A stretch of 64,000 bases of DNA from Streptomyces sp. A0642 (GTDB taxonomy: Bacteria; Actinomycetota; Actinomycetes; Streptomycetales; Streptomycetaceae), in assembly GCF_004795105.1 (NCBI RefSeq), contig NZ_SSBL01000011.1, forward strand, positions 124,001 through 188,000. Direction: 5' to 3'. The notes beneath the pieces are model-generated. The model ran no database searches. It was given only the letters and a program-made list of their open reading frames with translations, and was not told where the DNA came from. Shown here one piece after another: positions 51,254-60,800 of this stretch. How positions within the stretch are numbered: position 1 is the first letter of the stretch; each line of letters starts with the position of its first letter. The position numbers and the translations under genes were made by a program.

Positions 51254-52138
51254 TCATCCGGACACCGGCGGCCGCACCAGTGCGTGGCGCCGGGCCCAGG
51301 CGTCGATCGCCGCGGCCAGTTCCTCGGGGCGGTCCTCCGGGGAGTGGTGGCCGGCCGGACCGTGGCGGGAGACCTCCAGGCCGGCGATGTTCTCCTCGCA
51401 CCAGGCCACCGCTCCGGGGCCGGTCATCGCGCCCGGCCCCGGGTCGAACGCGGCGAGCAGCTTGGGGACTTCGGGGCTGGCGGCCAGCCAGGCGCCGTAC
51501 CGTTCGACGCGCGCCACGACGTCCGCCGGCTCGCCGTCCAGCGGCATCATGCGCGTCCACGCCAGGATCGGGCGACGGCTGTCCGGGGTCGGGCACGGGC
51601 GCCGGTAGACGTCCAGGTCGGCGGGGTCGAGCGGGGTGGCGAGCGTGTCCGGGAGCCCTTCGACGAACAGTGACTGTTCCAGGATCATCGACTCACCCAC
51701 CCCGGGAGTCCGGAGCAGGGTGAACAACTCCCGTCCGGCCGACGGGAACTCGTCGCCGGCCAGCGGCTTGAGGATCGTCTCGGTGAAGGCGAGCCCGCGG
51801 GCGGTGCCCGGGAGGCGGGCCGCGCGGTCGAAGGCGAGCGCACCGCCCCAGTCGTGGCCGACCAGGACGGCCTCGGCCAGGCCCAGCGCGTCGAACCAGG
51901 CGTCGAGGTGGCGGGCGTGGTCGTCGAAGGAGTAGGAGAGGCCGGGCTTCCCGGACTCGCCCATGCCGATCAGGTCGGGGGCCAGCAGCCGGCGCCCGGG
52001 CGCGACCACACCCGGCAGGACGTTGCGCCACAGGTGGGAGGAGGTGGGGTTGCCGTGCAGGAAGACGAACGGCAGCCCGTCGGGGTCGCCGGACTCGCGG
52101 TAGTGGATCGTGGTGCCGAGGACGGGAACGGTGGGCAT
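51254..52138 (-). CDS. Alpha/beta hydrolase, haloalkane dehalogenase-like
   Basis: A 294-residue hydrolase. HGNPTSSHLWRN (oxyanion/halide Asn30), GHDWGG (nucleophile Asp96 with halide-binding Trp97), Glu120 in FTETILKPL and His264/265 in AGHHSPED correspond to the Asn-Asp-Trp-Glu-His set of the DhaA-type (HLD-II) haloalkane dehalogenases. Activity on halogenated substrates is plausible but needs testing. ATG at 52138 has no ribosome site and lies inside the open frame of the upstream split-barrel gene, so translation is probably coupled. Confidence 0.85.
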   Translation of the reverse strand: MPTVPVLGTTIHYRESGDPDGLPFVFLHGNPTSSHLWRNVLPGVVAPGRRLLAPDLIGMGESGKPGLSYSFDDHARHLDAWFDALGLAEAVLVGHDWGGALAFDRAARLPGTARGLAFTETILKPLAGDEFPSAGRELFTLLRTPGVGESMILEQSLFVEGLPDTLATPLDPADLDVYRRPCPTPDSRRPILAWTRMMPLDGEPADVVARVERYGAWLAASPEVPKLLAAFDPGPGAMTGPGAVAWCEENIAGLEVSRHGPAGHHSPEDRPEELAAAIDAWARRHALVRPPVSG

Positions 52139-52587
52139 CGGGGTGTCACATCGCTTTCGGGCCGGGGTGGTTCTGGTACGGGTCGGAGGCCGAGGCTCAG
52201 GACGCGGTCGACGGTGATCTCGACGACGACCAGGTCCGGCGGGGCGGGCGGGGCCGCGCGGTAGCGGGCGGTGTAACGGGCGACCGCCTCCGCCAGGCGC
52301 ACGGGGTCGTCGCTGACCTCGGCCCGGCCTTCGAGGGTGATCCAGCGGAAGCCGTCCGCCTGGCAGAGCGCGACACGGGCCGCCGGGCCGCCCGCCGACA
52401 CGTTGCGGGCCTTGCGGGCCCCCGCCCTCGTCGTCACCCGGGCCAGTCCGGTGGACGGGTCGAAGGTGAAGCGGACCGGTGCGACGTGCGGGGTCCGGTC
52501 CGGGCGCAGCGTGGTCAGGGTGGCGGTGCGGGGGAGGGCGAGGAATTCCAGGGCGGCGAAGCCCGGTCGGACGGCCGCCGGGCTCAC
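51970..52587 (-). CDS. Flavin/F420 split-barrel (PPOX-type) protein with overlong 3' frame
   Basis: A 205-residue frame. Residues 1 to about 135 are a complete split-barrel fold of the pyridoxamine-oxidase/F420-reductase superfamily (LEFLALPRTATLTTLRPDRTPHVAPVRFTFDP, KARNVSAGGPAARVALCQADGFRWITLEGRAEV, DLVVVEITVDRVLSLGL). After LSLGLRP the frame continues about 65 residues, 56 of them antiphase to the hydrolase gene over 169 bp and without family similarity. Either the natural stop was lost to a frameshift (a TGA lies one frame away near 52144-52150) or the overlap is real. GTG at 52587 overlaps the SDR stop by GTGA. Confidence 0.75.
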   Translation of the reverse strand: MSPAAVRPGFAALEFLALPRTATLTTLRPDRTPHVAPVRFTFDPSTGLARVTTRAGARKARNVSAGGPAARVALCQADGFRWITLEGRAEVSDDPVRLAEAVARYTARYRAAPPAPPDLVVVEITVDRVLSLGLRPVPEPPRPESDVTPRCPPFPSSAPRSTTASPATPTGCRSSSCTATPPPPTCGATSCRVWSRPGAGCWPPT

Positions 52588-53276
52588 TTCTTTCTCACGC
52601 CCTCGTTCCAGATGAGCTTGGCGATGTTCGGCTTCACGGCGGTGGTGATCACGCCCATGGCCGTACGGACGTAACGCCGCTCCTCCAGCTCGCGCAGCAT
52701 GCTCGCGGCCAGGTCGGTGCGGGCGGTGAAGACGCCGTCGGCACTGACCGGCGCGGTGAGGTAGTCCGTGACGACGGGGTGCTCGAAGAGGCCCGAGGGG
52801 CGGCCGAGGGTCCAGTCGAGGCCGGTCGCGCGGATCACGTCCTCCATGCGGCGCATGTCCTCGTGGAGGGTGCGGCCCAGGCGCCGGTTCACCAGCGGGT
52901 CGAGCACATGGTTGAAGAAGTGCGCGCCGGTGGGGCGCCAGCCGGGGTCGGCGATGCTCGAACTGATGGCGAGCAGCCGCTTGACGCCGTGGCGGCCCAT
53001 CGCGTCGGTGATGGCGGCGGCGCTCGCCGAGTACAGGGAGACGGCGTCCTTGCTGAAGCGGGCGCCCAGCGCGGACAGGACGGCGTCCGTGCCCTCGACC
53101 GCGGAGTCGACGGCCGTCGGGTCGGTGGCGTCGGCGACGGCCACGGTGAGGCCGGGGCGGGCCGGCAGGGAGCCGGGGCTCCGGGTCACGGCGACGACCT
53201 CGTGCCCGGCGGCGAGGGCCTGTGCGGTGAGGTGGCGGCCGGTCGGTCCGTTGGCGCCGAAGACTGCGATGCGCAT
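52584..53276 (-). CDS. NAD(P)H-binding SDR (atypical, NmrA/BVR-B-like)
   Basis: A 230-residue protein starting MRIAVFGANGPTGRHLTAQALAAGHEVVAVTR, the GxxGxxG dinucleotide site of SDR a5-type proteins. The second part (KRLLAISSSIADPGWRPTGAHFF, TGLDWTLGRPSGLFE) is typical of NmrA- or flavin-reductase-like members. First gene of a three-gene operon (SDR, split-barrel, hydrolase) and divergent from a TetR gene, 75 bp apart. Confidence 0.87.
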   Translation of the reverse strand: MRIAVFGANGPTGRHLTAQALAAGHEVVAVTRSPGSLPARPGLTVAVADATDPTAVDSAVEGTDAVLSALGARFSKDAVSLYSASAAAITDAMGRHGVKRLLAISSSIADPGWRPTGAHFFNHVLDPLVNRRLGRTLHEDMRRMEDVIRATGLDWTLGRPSGLFEHPVVTDYLTAPVSADGVFTARTDLAASMLRELEERRYVRTAMGVITTAVKPNIAKLIWNEGVRKK

Positions 53277-53351
53277 GGTGGCTGGTCCTTCGTGGGGCGG
53301 CGGTGGGAACGCCCTTGACTGTGCCGATCGCGAAACGCAGGCTCAACGCTG

Positions 53352-53951
53352 ATGAATAACGCCCTCCCCGCCCCCACCCGCCCCCGAGGCCGCCCTCCCG
53401 GCAATCCGCCGACCAGGGAGTCGATCGTCCCGGTGGCCCGTGCGCTGTTCCTGGAACGCGGCTACCGGGCCACGACGTTGCGTGCGGTGGCCGGGGCCGC
53501 CGGGGTCGACCCGGCGCTGATCGCCTACCACTTCGGCTCGAAGAAGGGCCTGTTCGCCGACGTGATGCAGTTCCAGTGCGCCGACGCGCTGGCGGTGGAC
53601 GAGGTTCTGGGCGGTGACCCGGCCACGCTGCCGGGGCGGCTGGTCGACGCGGTGACGGACCTGTGGGAGGACGCCGACTTCCGCCGGCTCAGCACCCAGG
53701 GCGACGAGGCGACCGACGTGATCCGCGAATACCTGGAACGCGAGCTGCTGGCCCGGCTTGTTGAATTCCTGGGCGGCCGGGACGCGACCGCCCGCGCGAC
53801 CGCCGTGGTGACGATCCTCGGCGGGCTCATCTACACCCGCTACCTCAACCCGCTCGCCACCCCCGCGGCCCTCACCCCGGCCGAGATGCGCACGGTCCTC
53901 ACCCCGGCGCTGCGCGCGGCGCTGGCCCCGAGGCCGCGCACCGCGCGGTAG
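53352..53951 (+). CDS. TetR-family transcriptional regulator
   Basis: A 199-residue regulator: STRESIVPVARALFLERGYRATTLRAVAGAAGVDPALIAYHFGSKKGLFADV-type HTH (about 22-70) and a helical C-terminal domain of the TetR_C_7/YdeH-like kind. The start at 53352 has no ribosome site, so the message may be leaderless. A TTGACT sequence at about 53317 in the 75-bp divergent spacer could be its -35 box. It is the likely repressor of the SDR/split-barrel/hydrolase operon. Confidence 0.9.
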   Translation: MNNALPAPTRPRGRPPGNPPTRESIVPVARALFLERGYRATTLRAVAGAAGVDPALIAYHFGSKKGLFADVMQFQCADALAVDEVLGGDPATLPGRLVDAVTDLWEDADFRRLSTQGDEATDVIREYLERELLARLVEFLGGRDATARATAVVTILGGLIYTRYLNPLATPAALTPAEMRTVLTPALRAALAPRPRTAR

Positions 53952-54266
53952 CGCCCCTGCGCTCCACCCCGGGGTGTGCACCCGAGGGGGCAGTCCCTGA
54001 GACGGGTGTGCACCCCCGGGTCCAGACCCCTAGGGGTGGCTCCCTACATCTGCCGAGGGGTCGTTCCTCCCGGCGGAGGACGCGTCCCGCCCCGCCTGCT
54101 CCGTAGCGTGGTCACGTACCGAGATTGCGGCAGACCGCAGGGGGCGGGGTGGGGAAAACCCCACCAGAAGACTGCGCTGGGCACCAGCGCGCCGGACCCC
54201 CTCCGGCAACCAGACTTCACATCAGAACGGCGACGACCCGTCGCCGCCCGACATAGGAGAAAAACC
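53952..54266. promoter_or_regulatory. Promoter region of ABC exporter with repeated dyads (315 bp)
   Basis: No gene. GGGTGTGCACCC occurs at 53972-53983 and 54004-54015 (arms GGGTG/CACCC, 32 bp apart), followed by the palindrome CCCCTAGGGG at 54027-54036. The spacing is about three helical turns, suggesting cooperative binding of a regulator upstream of the exporter. AGGAGA (54255-54260) is the ribosome site of the ATPase gene. Confidence 0.5.
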
Positions 54267-55055
54267 GTGACAACGGCTGTAACCATTCCCAGGCACGGGG
54301 GCACTGGAGGGCGTACGGCCGTCGCTGCGCGGGCGCGGCAGGTCGTCAAGGCGTACGGGGCCGGGGAGACCCGGGTCGTCGCGCTCGACCACGTCGACGT
54401 CGACATCGCCCGCGGGCAGTTCACGGCCATCATGGGCCCGTCCGGCTCCGGCAAGTCGACGCTGATGCACTGCCTCGCCGGTCTGGACACCGTGACCTCC
54501 GGGCAGATCCACCTCGCGGAGACCGAGATCACCGGGCTCAAGGACAAGAAGCTCACGCAGCTGCGCCGCGACCGCATCGGCTTCATCTTCCAGGCGTTCA
54601 ACCTCCTGCCGACGCTGAACGCGCTGGAGAACATCACGCTGCCGATGGACATCGCGGGCCGCAAGCCGGACGCCGCCTGGCTGCGGCAGGTCGTGGAGAC
54701 CGTCGGCCTCGCCGAGCGGCTCAAGCACCGGCCGACCGAGCTCTCCGGCGGCCAGCAGCAGCGCGTCGCCGTGGCGCGGGCGCTCGCCGCCCAGCCGGAG
54801 ATCATCTTCGGTGACGAGCCGACGGGGAACCTGGACTCGCGGGCCGGCGCGGAGGTGCTGAGCTTCCTGCGCAAGTCCGTCGACGAGCTCGGCCAGACGA
54901 TCGTCATGGTCACCCATGACCCCGTCGCCGCCTCCTACGCCGACCGGGTGCTGTACCTCGCGGACGGGCGCATCGTCGACGAGATGCTCAACCCGACCGC
55001 CGACCAGGTGCTGGACCGCATGAAGGACTTCGACGCGCGCGGGCGGACGTCATGA
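54267..55055 (+). CDS. ABC transporter ATPase (MacB/LolD-type)
   Basis: A 262-residue ATPase: Walker A GPSGSGKST (57-65), Q loop FIFQAFNLLPTLNALENI, signature LSGGQQQRVAVARALA, Walker B IIFGDEPTGNLDS, H loop MVTHD. The LFNLLP-type Q loop and GNLDS are characteristic of MacB-family exporters that pump lipids, peptides or antibiotics. GTG at 54267 with AGGAGA seven bases upstream. It overlaps the permease gene by ATGA. Confidence 0.94.
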   Translation: MTTAVTIPRHGGTGGRTAVAARARQVVKAYGAGETRVVALDHVDVDIARGQFTAIMGPSGSGKSTLMHCLAGLDTVTSGQIHLAETEITGLKDKKLTQLRRDRIGFIFQAFNLLPTLNALENITLPMDIAGRKPDAAWLRQVVETVGLAERLKHRPTELSGGQQQRVAVARALAAQPEIIFGDEPTGNLDSRAGAEVLSFLRKSVDELGQTIVMVTHDPVAASYADRVLYLADGRIVDEMLNPTADQVLDRMKDFDARGRTS

Positions 55056-57634
55056 CCGTCTGGAAGACCTCGATGCGCAACTTCTTCGCGCACAAGGGAC
55101 GCATGGCGCTGTCCGCCGTCGCCGTCCTGCTGTCGGTGGCGTTCGTGTGCGGCACGCTCGTCTTCACCGACACGATGAACACCACGTTCGACAAGCTGTT
55201 CGCGGCGACGGCGGCCGATGTCACCGTCAGCCCGAAGACCGCGAAGGTCGACGACATCCCCGAGAACGGCAAGCCGCAGTCGCTGCCCGCCTCCCTGATC
55301 GCCCAGGTCGAGAAGGCCGACGGGGTGAAGAAGGCCGAGGGCGCCATCTCCAGCTCGGCGGTCACAGTCGTCAACAGCGACAACGAGAACATGGGCTCCG
55401 ACACGGGCGCCCCGACGCTCGCCGGCAACTGGACGCAGAACGAACTGCGATCGATGGAGATCACCTCCGGTCACGCCCCGCGCGGCCCGACCGAGGTCAT
55501 GGTCGACGCCGACACCGCGGACAAGCACCACCTGAAGATCGGTGACGAACTGCGCACCATCGCGGTCACCGGAGACATCAGGGCCCGCATCAGCGGCATC
55601 GCCACCTTCAAGGTCACCAACCCGGGCGCGGCCATCGTCTACCTCGACACGGCCACCGCCCAGCGCAAGCTCCTCGGCAGCCCCGGCGTCTTCACCCAGA
55701 TCTCCGTCACCGCCGAACAGGGCTTCAGCGACGCCCGGCTGAAGCAGAACGTCGCCGCCGCACTGGACGGCTCGGCCGCGTACAAGGTGCAGACCCAGAA
55801 GGAAGCCGCGGAGGCCAACAAGGACTCGATGGGCTCCTTCCTCGACGTGATGAAGTACGCGATGCTCGGCTTCGCCGGGATCGCCTTCCTCGTCGGCATC
55901 TTCCTCATCGTCAACACGTTCTCGATGCTGGTCGCCCAGCGGACCCGTGAGATCGGACTGATGCGGGCCATCGGCTCCAGCCGCAAGCAGGTCAACCGGT
56001 CCGTGCTCCTGGAAGCGGTGCTGCTGGGCATCGTCGGATCGATCCTGGGCGTCGCCGCCGGCGTCGGACTCGCCGTCGGGCTCATGAAGCTCATGGGCGC
56101 CCTGGGGATGGAGCTCTCCACGGAGGACCTCACCGTCGCCTGGACGACCCCCGCGATCGGTCTCGCGCTCGGCGTCATCGTCACCGTCCTCGCCGCCTAC
56201 GTCCCGGCCCGCCGGGCCGGCAAGGTCTCCCCGATGGCCGCCCTGCGCGACGCCGGATCGCCGGCGGACGCCAAGTCGGGCTGGGTCCGCGCCGGACTCG
56301 GCCTGGTCCTCACCGGAGCGGGCGCCGCCGCCCTGTGGTCGACGACGCAGGCGGACAAGGCGAGCGACGGCTCGCTCTTCCTGGGCCTGGGCGTCGTCCT
56401 CACCCTCATCGGCTTCATCGTCATCGGACCGCTGCTCGCCGGGATCGTCGTACGGGCACTCAGCGTCGTCGTCCTGCGGCTGTTCGGCCCGGTCGGCCGG
56501 CTGGCCGAGCGCAACGCGCTGCGCAACCCGCGCCGGACCGGTGCGACCGGTGCGGCCCTGATGATCGGCCTGGCCCTGGTGGCGTGCCTGTCGGTGGTGG
56601 GCTCCTCCATGGTCGCCTCGGCCACGGAGGAGCTGGACAAGTCGGTGGGCGCGGACTTCATCGTGCAGTCGGGCACCCCCGGTCAGCTGATCGTGCCCCA
56701 GGCGGCGAAGGCCCTGGAGACCGCTCCCGGCATCGAGCACTTCACGCACTACAAGGTGCTCGGCGTCAAGCTCACCAACCCCGACGGCTCGACGACGGAC
56801 GAGGACGTCACCGCCGCCGACCCGACCTACCAGCAGGACCTGCGGCGCGAGACCGTCGCCGGTGAGCTGAGCGCGGCGTACGGCGACAACGCCATGTCGG
56901 TCGGCGACGCATACGCCACCGCGCACGGCATCAAGGTCGGCGACACGATCACCGTCGCGTTCAAGGCGGGCGAGACGGCGAAGCTGAAGGTCGCCGCGAT
57001 CACCTCGGACGAGACGAACGTGGACAAGGGTGCGATGTACCTGAACACCACGACCGCCGCCACGTACGTCCCCGCCGACAAGATGCCCCAGAACATGATC
57101 ATGTTCGCCAAGGCGCAGGACGGCAAGGAGAAGGAGGCCTACGCCGCCCTGAAGGACTCGCTCCACGCGTACCCGACGTACAAGGTGCAGAATCAGGCCG
57201 ACTTCAAGGAGGACCTGAAGGACCAGATCGGCCAGCTGCTGAACATCGTCTACGGCCTGCTCGCCCTGGCGATCATCGTCGCGGTGCTCGGGGTCGTGAA
57301 CACCCTGGCCCTGTCGGTCGTCGAGCGGACCCGCGAGATCGGCCTGATGCGCGCCATCGGCCTCTCCCGCCGCCAGCTGCGCCGGATGATCCGGCTGGAG
57401 TCCGTCGTCATCGCCCTGTTCGGCGCCCTGCTCGGCCTCGGCCTGGGCATGGGCTGGGGCACCTCGGCCCAGAAGCTGCTGGCCCTGGAAGGGCTCGGCG
57501 TCCTGGAGATCCCGTGGCCGACCATCATCACGGTGTTCGTCGCCTCGGCCTTCGTCGGACTGTTCGCGGCGCTGGTCCCGGCCTTCCGGGCCGGTCGGAT
57601 GAACGTGCTGAAGGCCATCGCCACCGACGGGTGA
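55052..57634 (+). CDS. FtsX-like ABC permease (two FtsX domains)
   Basis: An 860-residue permease with ten predicted helices: TM1 (about 18-40), a large extracellular domain, three-helix FtsX domain (about 265-400, with QRTREIGLMRAIGSSRKQV), middle helices (about 415-500), a second extracellular domain and a second FtsX domain (about 725-855, with ERTREIGLMRAIGLSRRQL). This duplicated form is common for actinobacterial antimicrobial or lipid exporters. It pairs with the preceding ATPase through ATGA; no accessory fusion protein or two-component system is adjacent. Confidence 0.92.
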   Translation: MTVWKTSMRNFFAHKGRMALSAVAVLLSVAFVCGTLVFTDTMNTTFDKLFAATAADVTVSPKTAKVDDIPENGKPQSLPASLIAQVEKADGVKKAEGAISSSAVTVVNSDNENMGSDTGAPTLAGNWTQNELRSMEITSGHAPRGPTEVMVDADTADKHHLKIGDELRTIAVTGDIRARISGIATFKVTNPGAAIVYLDTATAQRKLLGSPGVFTQISVTAEQGFSDARLKQNVAAALDGSAAYKVQTQKEAAEANKDSMGSFLDVMKYAMLGFAGIAFLVGIFLIVNTFSMLVAQRTREIGLMRAIGSSRKQVNRSVLLEAVLLGIVGSILGVAAGVGLAVGLMKLMGALGMELSTEDLTVAWTTPAIGLALGVIVTVLAAYVPARRAGKVSPMAALRDAGSPADAKSGWVRAGLGLVLTGAGAAALWSTTQADKASDGSLFLGLGVVLTLIGFIVIGPLLAGIVVRALSVVVLRLFGPVGRLAERNALRNPRRTGATGAALMIGLALVACLSVVGSSMVASATEELDKSVGADFIVQSGTPGQLIVPQAAKALETAPGIEHFTHYKVLGVKLTNPDGSTTDEDVTAADPTYQQDLRRETVAGELSAAYGDNAMSVGDAYATAHGIKVGDTITVAFKAGETAKLKVAAITSDETNVDKGAMYLNTTTAATYVPADKMPQNMIMFAKAQDGKEKEAYAALKDSLHAYPTYKVQNQADFKEDLKDQIGQLLNIVYGLLALAIIVAVLGVVNTLALSVVERTREIGLMRAIGLSRRQLRRMIRLESVVIALFGALLGLGLGMGWGTSAQKLLALEGLGVLEIPWPTIITVFVASAFVGLFAALVPAFRAGRMNVLKAIATDG

Positions 57635-57661
57635 GCGGGCGGCCCGCATAGACTGACGGTT

Positions 57662-57699
57662 CCCGCCCCGGGGCGTTCCTCCAAACGCCCCGGGGCGGG
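57662..57699 (+). terminator. Perfect 16-bp stem after ABC exporter
   Basis: 57662-57677 pairs exactly with 57684-57699 (loop cctcca), 28 bp past the permease stop. It is followed by ATTCG rather than a U tract. Confidence 0.8.
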
Positions 57700-57874
57700 A
57701 TTCGTCGCGTACAGGCCATGTGCGGCCCGCGCACGGCCCGGTTGCGGGAGCGGCTGTCACCCCGTGGTCGTACGCTGGAACCCCGGCCCGTGGCACGTGT
57801 CGGGCCCTTCGTGTTGCCCCTGGCAGCAGCCGGCTGTCAGACCTCCCCCTCGTTACCCGGACGGAAGCCCTTCT

Positions 57875-60800
57875 ATGAGCCTGCACGGTCTGCTGGATGT
57901 CGTCGTACGTGATCCGGCGCTCGACGAAGCGGTGAAGGCCGCCGGAGACGGCCACCGGATGCACATCGACCTGGTCGGCCCGCCCGCCGCGCGCCCCTTC
58001 GCCGTGGCGGCGCTCGCCCGGGACGCCGAGCGGACCGTGCTGGCCGTCACCGCGACCGGGCGCGAGGCCGAGGAGCTGGCGGCCGCGCTGCGCACCCTGC
58101 TGCCGCCGGACACGATCGCGGAGTACCCGTCGTGGGAGACCCTGCCGCACGAACGCCTCTCCCCGCGCTCCGACACCGTGGGCCGCCGGCTCGCCGTGCT
58201 GCGGCGCCTCGCGCATCCGAGGCAGGACGACCCCGAGACCGGGCCGGTCTCCGTCGTGGTCGCACCGATCCGCTCCGTGCTCCAGCCGCAGGTCAAGGGG
58301 CTCGGCGACCTGGAGCCCGTGGCGCTGCGGATCGGGCAGAGCGCGGATCTCGGCAAGACCGTGGAGGCGCTCGCCGCAGCCGCGTACGCCCGGGTCGAAC
58401 TGGTCGAGAAGCGTGGCGAGTTCGCTGTGCGCGGCGGCATCCTGGATGTCTTCCCGCCGACCGAGGAACACCCCCTTCGGGTGGAGTTCTGGGGCGACGA
58501 CGTCGAGGAGATCCGCTACTTCAAGATCGCCGACCAGCGGTCGCTGGAGATCGCCGAGCACGGTCTGTGGGCGCCGCCCTGCCGCGAGCTGCTGCTCACC
58601 GACGAGGTCCGCGAGCGGGCCGCCGCGCTCGCCGAGGCCCACCCCGAGCTGGGCGAACTCCTCGACAAGATCGCCGAGGGCATCGCGGTCGAGGGCATGG
58701 AGTCCCTCGCCCCCGTCCTCGTCGACGACATGGAACTCCTGATCGACGTGCTGCCCCCGGGCTCCATGGCCGTCGTGTGCGACCCCGAGCGGGTCCGTAC
58801 GCGGGCCGCGGACCTGGTCGCCACCAGCCAGGAGTTCCTGGAGGCGTCCTGGGCGGCCACCGCGGGCGGCGGCGAGGCCCCCATCGACGTCGGCGCGGCC
58901 TCGCTGCGCGGCATCGCGGACGTCCGCGACCGCGCCCGCGAACTGAACATGATGTGGTGGTCCGTCTCTCCGTTCGCCGCGGACGACGAGCTGGACGTGG
59001 ACACCCTCAAGCTCCGGATGCACGCCCCGGAGGCGTACCGCGGCGACACCGCGCGGGCGCTCGCCGACACCAAGGGCTGGCTGGCCGACGGCTGGCGCAC
59101 GGTGTACGTCACGGAGGGCCAGGGGCTCGCCTCCCGTACCGTCGAGGTGCTCGGCGGCGAGGGCATCGCGGCCCGCCTGGACGCGGACCTCGCCGAGATC
59201 AGCCCGTCCCTCGTCCACGTCTCCTGCGGCGCCATCGAACACGGCTTCGTCGACCCCGAGCTCAAGATCGCCGTGCTCACCGAGACGGACCTCACCGGGC
59301 AGCGCACCGCCACCAAGGACCTCGGCCGGATGCCGGCCCGCCGCAGGAAGACCATCGACCCGCTGACGCTGGAGACGGGCGACTACATCGTCCACGAGCA
59401 GCACGGCGTGGGCCGCTACATCGAGATGGTGCAGCGCACGGTGCAGGGCGCCACCCGCGAGTACCTCCTCGTCGAGTACGCCCCCGCCAAGCGCGGCCAG
59501 CCCGGCGACCGGCTCTACATCCCGACCGACCAGCTGGAGCAGGTCACGAAGTACGTCGGCGGCGAGGCCCCGACCCTGCACCGGCTCGGCGGCGCCGACT
59601 GGACGAAGACGAAGGCGCGCGCCAAGAAGGCCGTCAAGGAGATCGCCGCCGACCTGATCAAGCTCTACTCGGCCCGCATGGCGGCCCCCGGCCACGTCTT
59701 CGGCCCGGACACCCCCTGGCAGCGCGAGCTGGAGGACGCCTTCCCGTACGCGGAGACGCCCGACCAGCTGACCACCATCGCCGAGGTCAAGGAGGACATG
59801 GAGAAGTCCGTCCCCATGGACCGGCTGATCTGCGGCGACGTCGGCTACGGCAAGACGGAGATCGCGGTACGGGCGGCCTTCAAGGCGGTCCAGGACGGCA
59901 AGCAGGTCGCCGTCCTCGTCCCCACGACCCTCCTGGTCCAGCAGCACTTCGGTACGTTCACCGAGCGGTACGCCCAGTTCCCCGTCACCGTAAGGGCGCT
60001 GAGCCGCTTCCAGTCGGAGTCCGAGTCGAAGGCGACCCTCGAAGGGCTCCGTGAGGGCTCCGTCGACCTGGTCATCGGCACCCACCGCCTCTTCTCCTCC
60101 GAGACGAAGTTCAAGGACCTGGGCCTGGTCATCGTCGACGAGGAGCAGCGCTTCGGCGTCGAGCACAAGGAGCAGCTGAAGAAGCTCCGCGCCAACGTGG
60201 ACGTCCTCACCATGTCCGCGACGCCCATTCCCCGTACGCTCGAAATGGCGGTCACCGGCATCCGCGAGATGTCGACGATCACCACCCCGCCCGAGGAGCG
60301 CCACCCGGTCCTCACGTTCGTCGGCCCGTACGAGGAGAAGCAGATCGGCGCGGCCATCCGCCGCGAACTGCTCCGCGAGGGCCAGGCGTTCTACATCCAC
60401 AACCGTGTGGAGTCGATCGACCGCGCCGCCGCCCGCCTGCGCGAGATCGTGCCCGAGGCGCGGATCGCCACGGCCCACGGCCAGATGTCCGAACAGGCCC
60501 TGGAACAGGTGGTGGTGGACTTCTGGGAGAAGAAGTTCGACGTGCTGGTCTCCACGACGATCGTCGAGTCCGGCATCGACATCTCCAACGCCAACACCCT
60601 GATCGTGGAGCGCGGCGACAACTTCGGCCTCTCCCAGCTCCACCAGCTCCGCGGCCGCGTCGGCCGCGGACGCGACCGCGGCTACGCCTACTTCCTGTAC
60701 CCGCCGGAGAAGCCGCTGACCGAGACGGCCCACGAACGCCTCGCCACGATCGCCCAGCACACGGAGATGGGCGCGGGCATGTACGTGGCGTTGAAGGACC

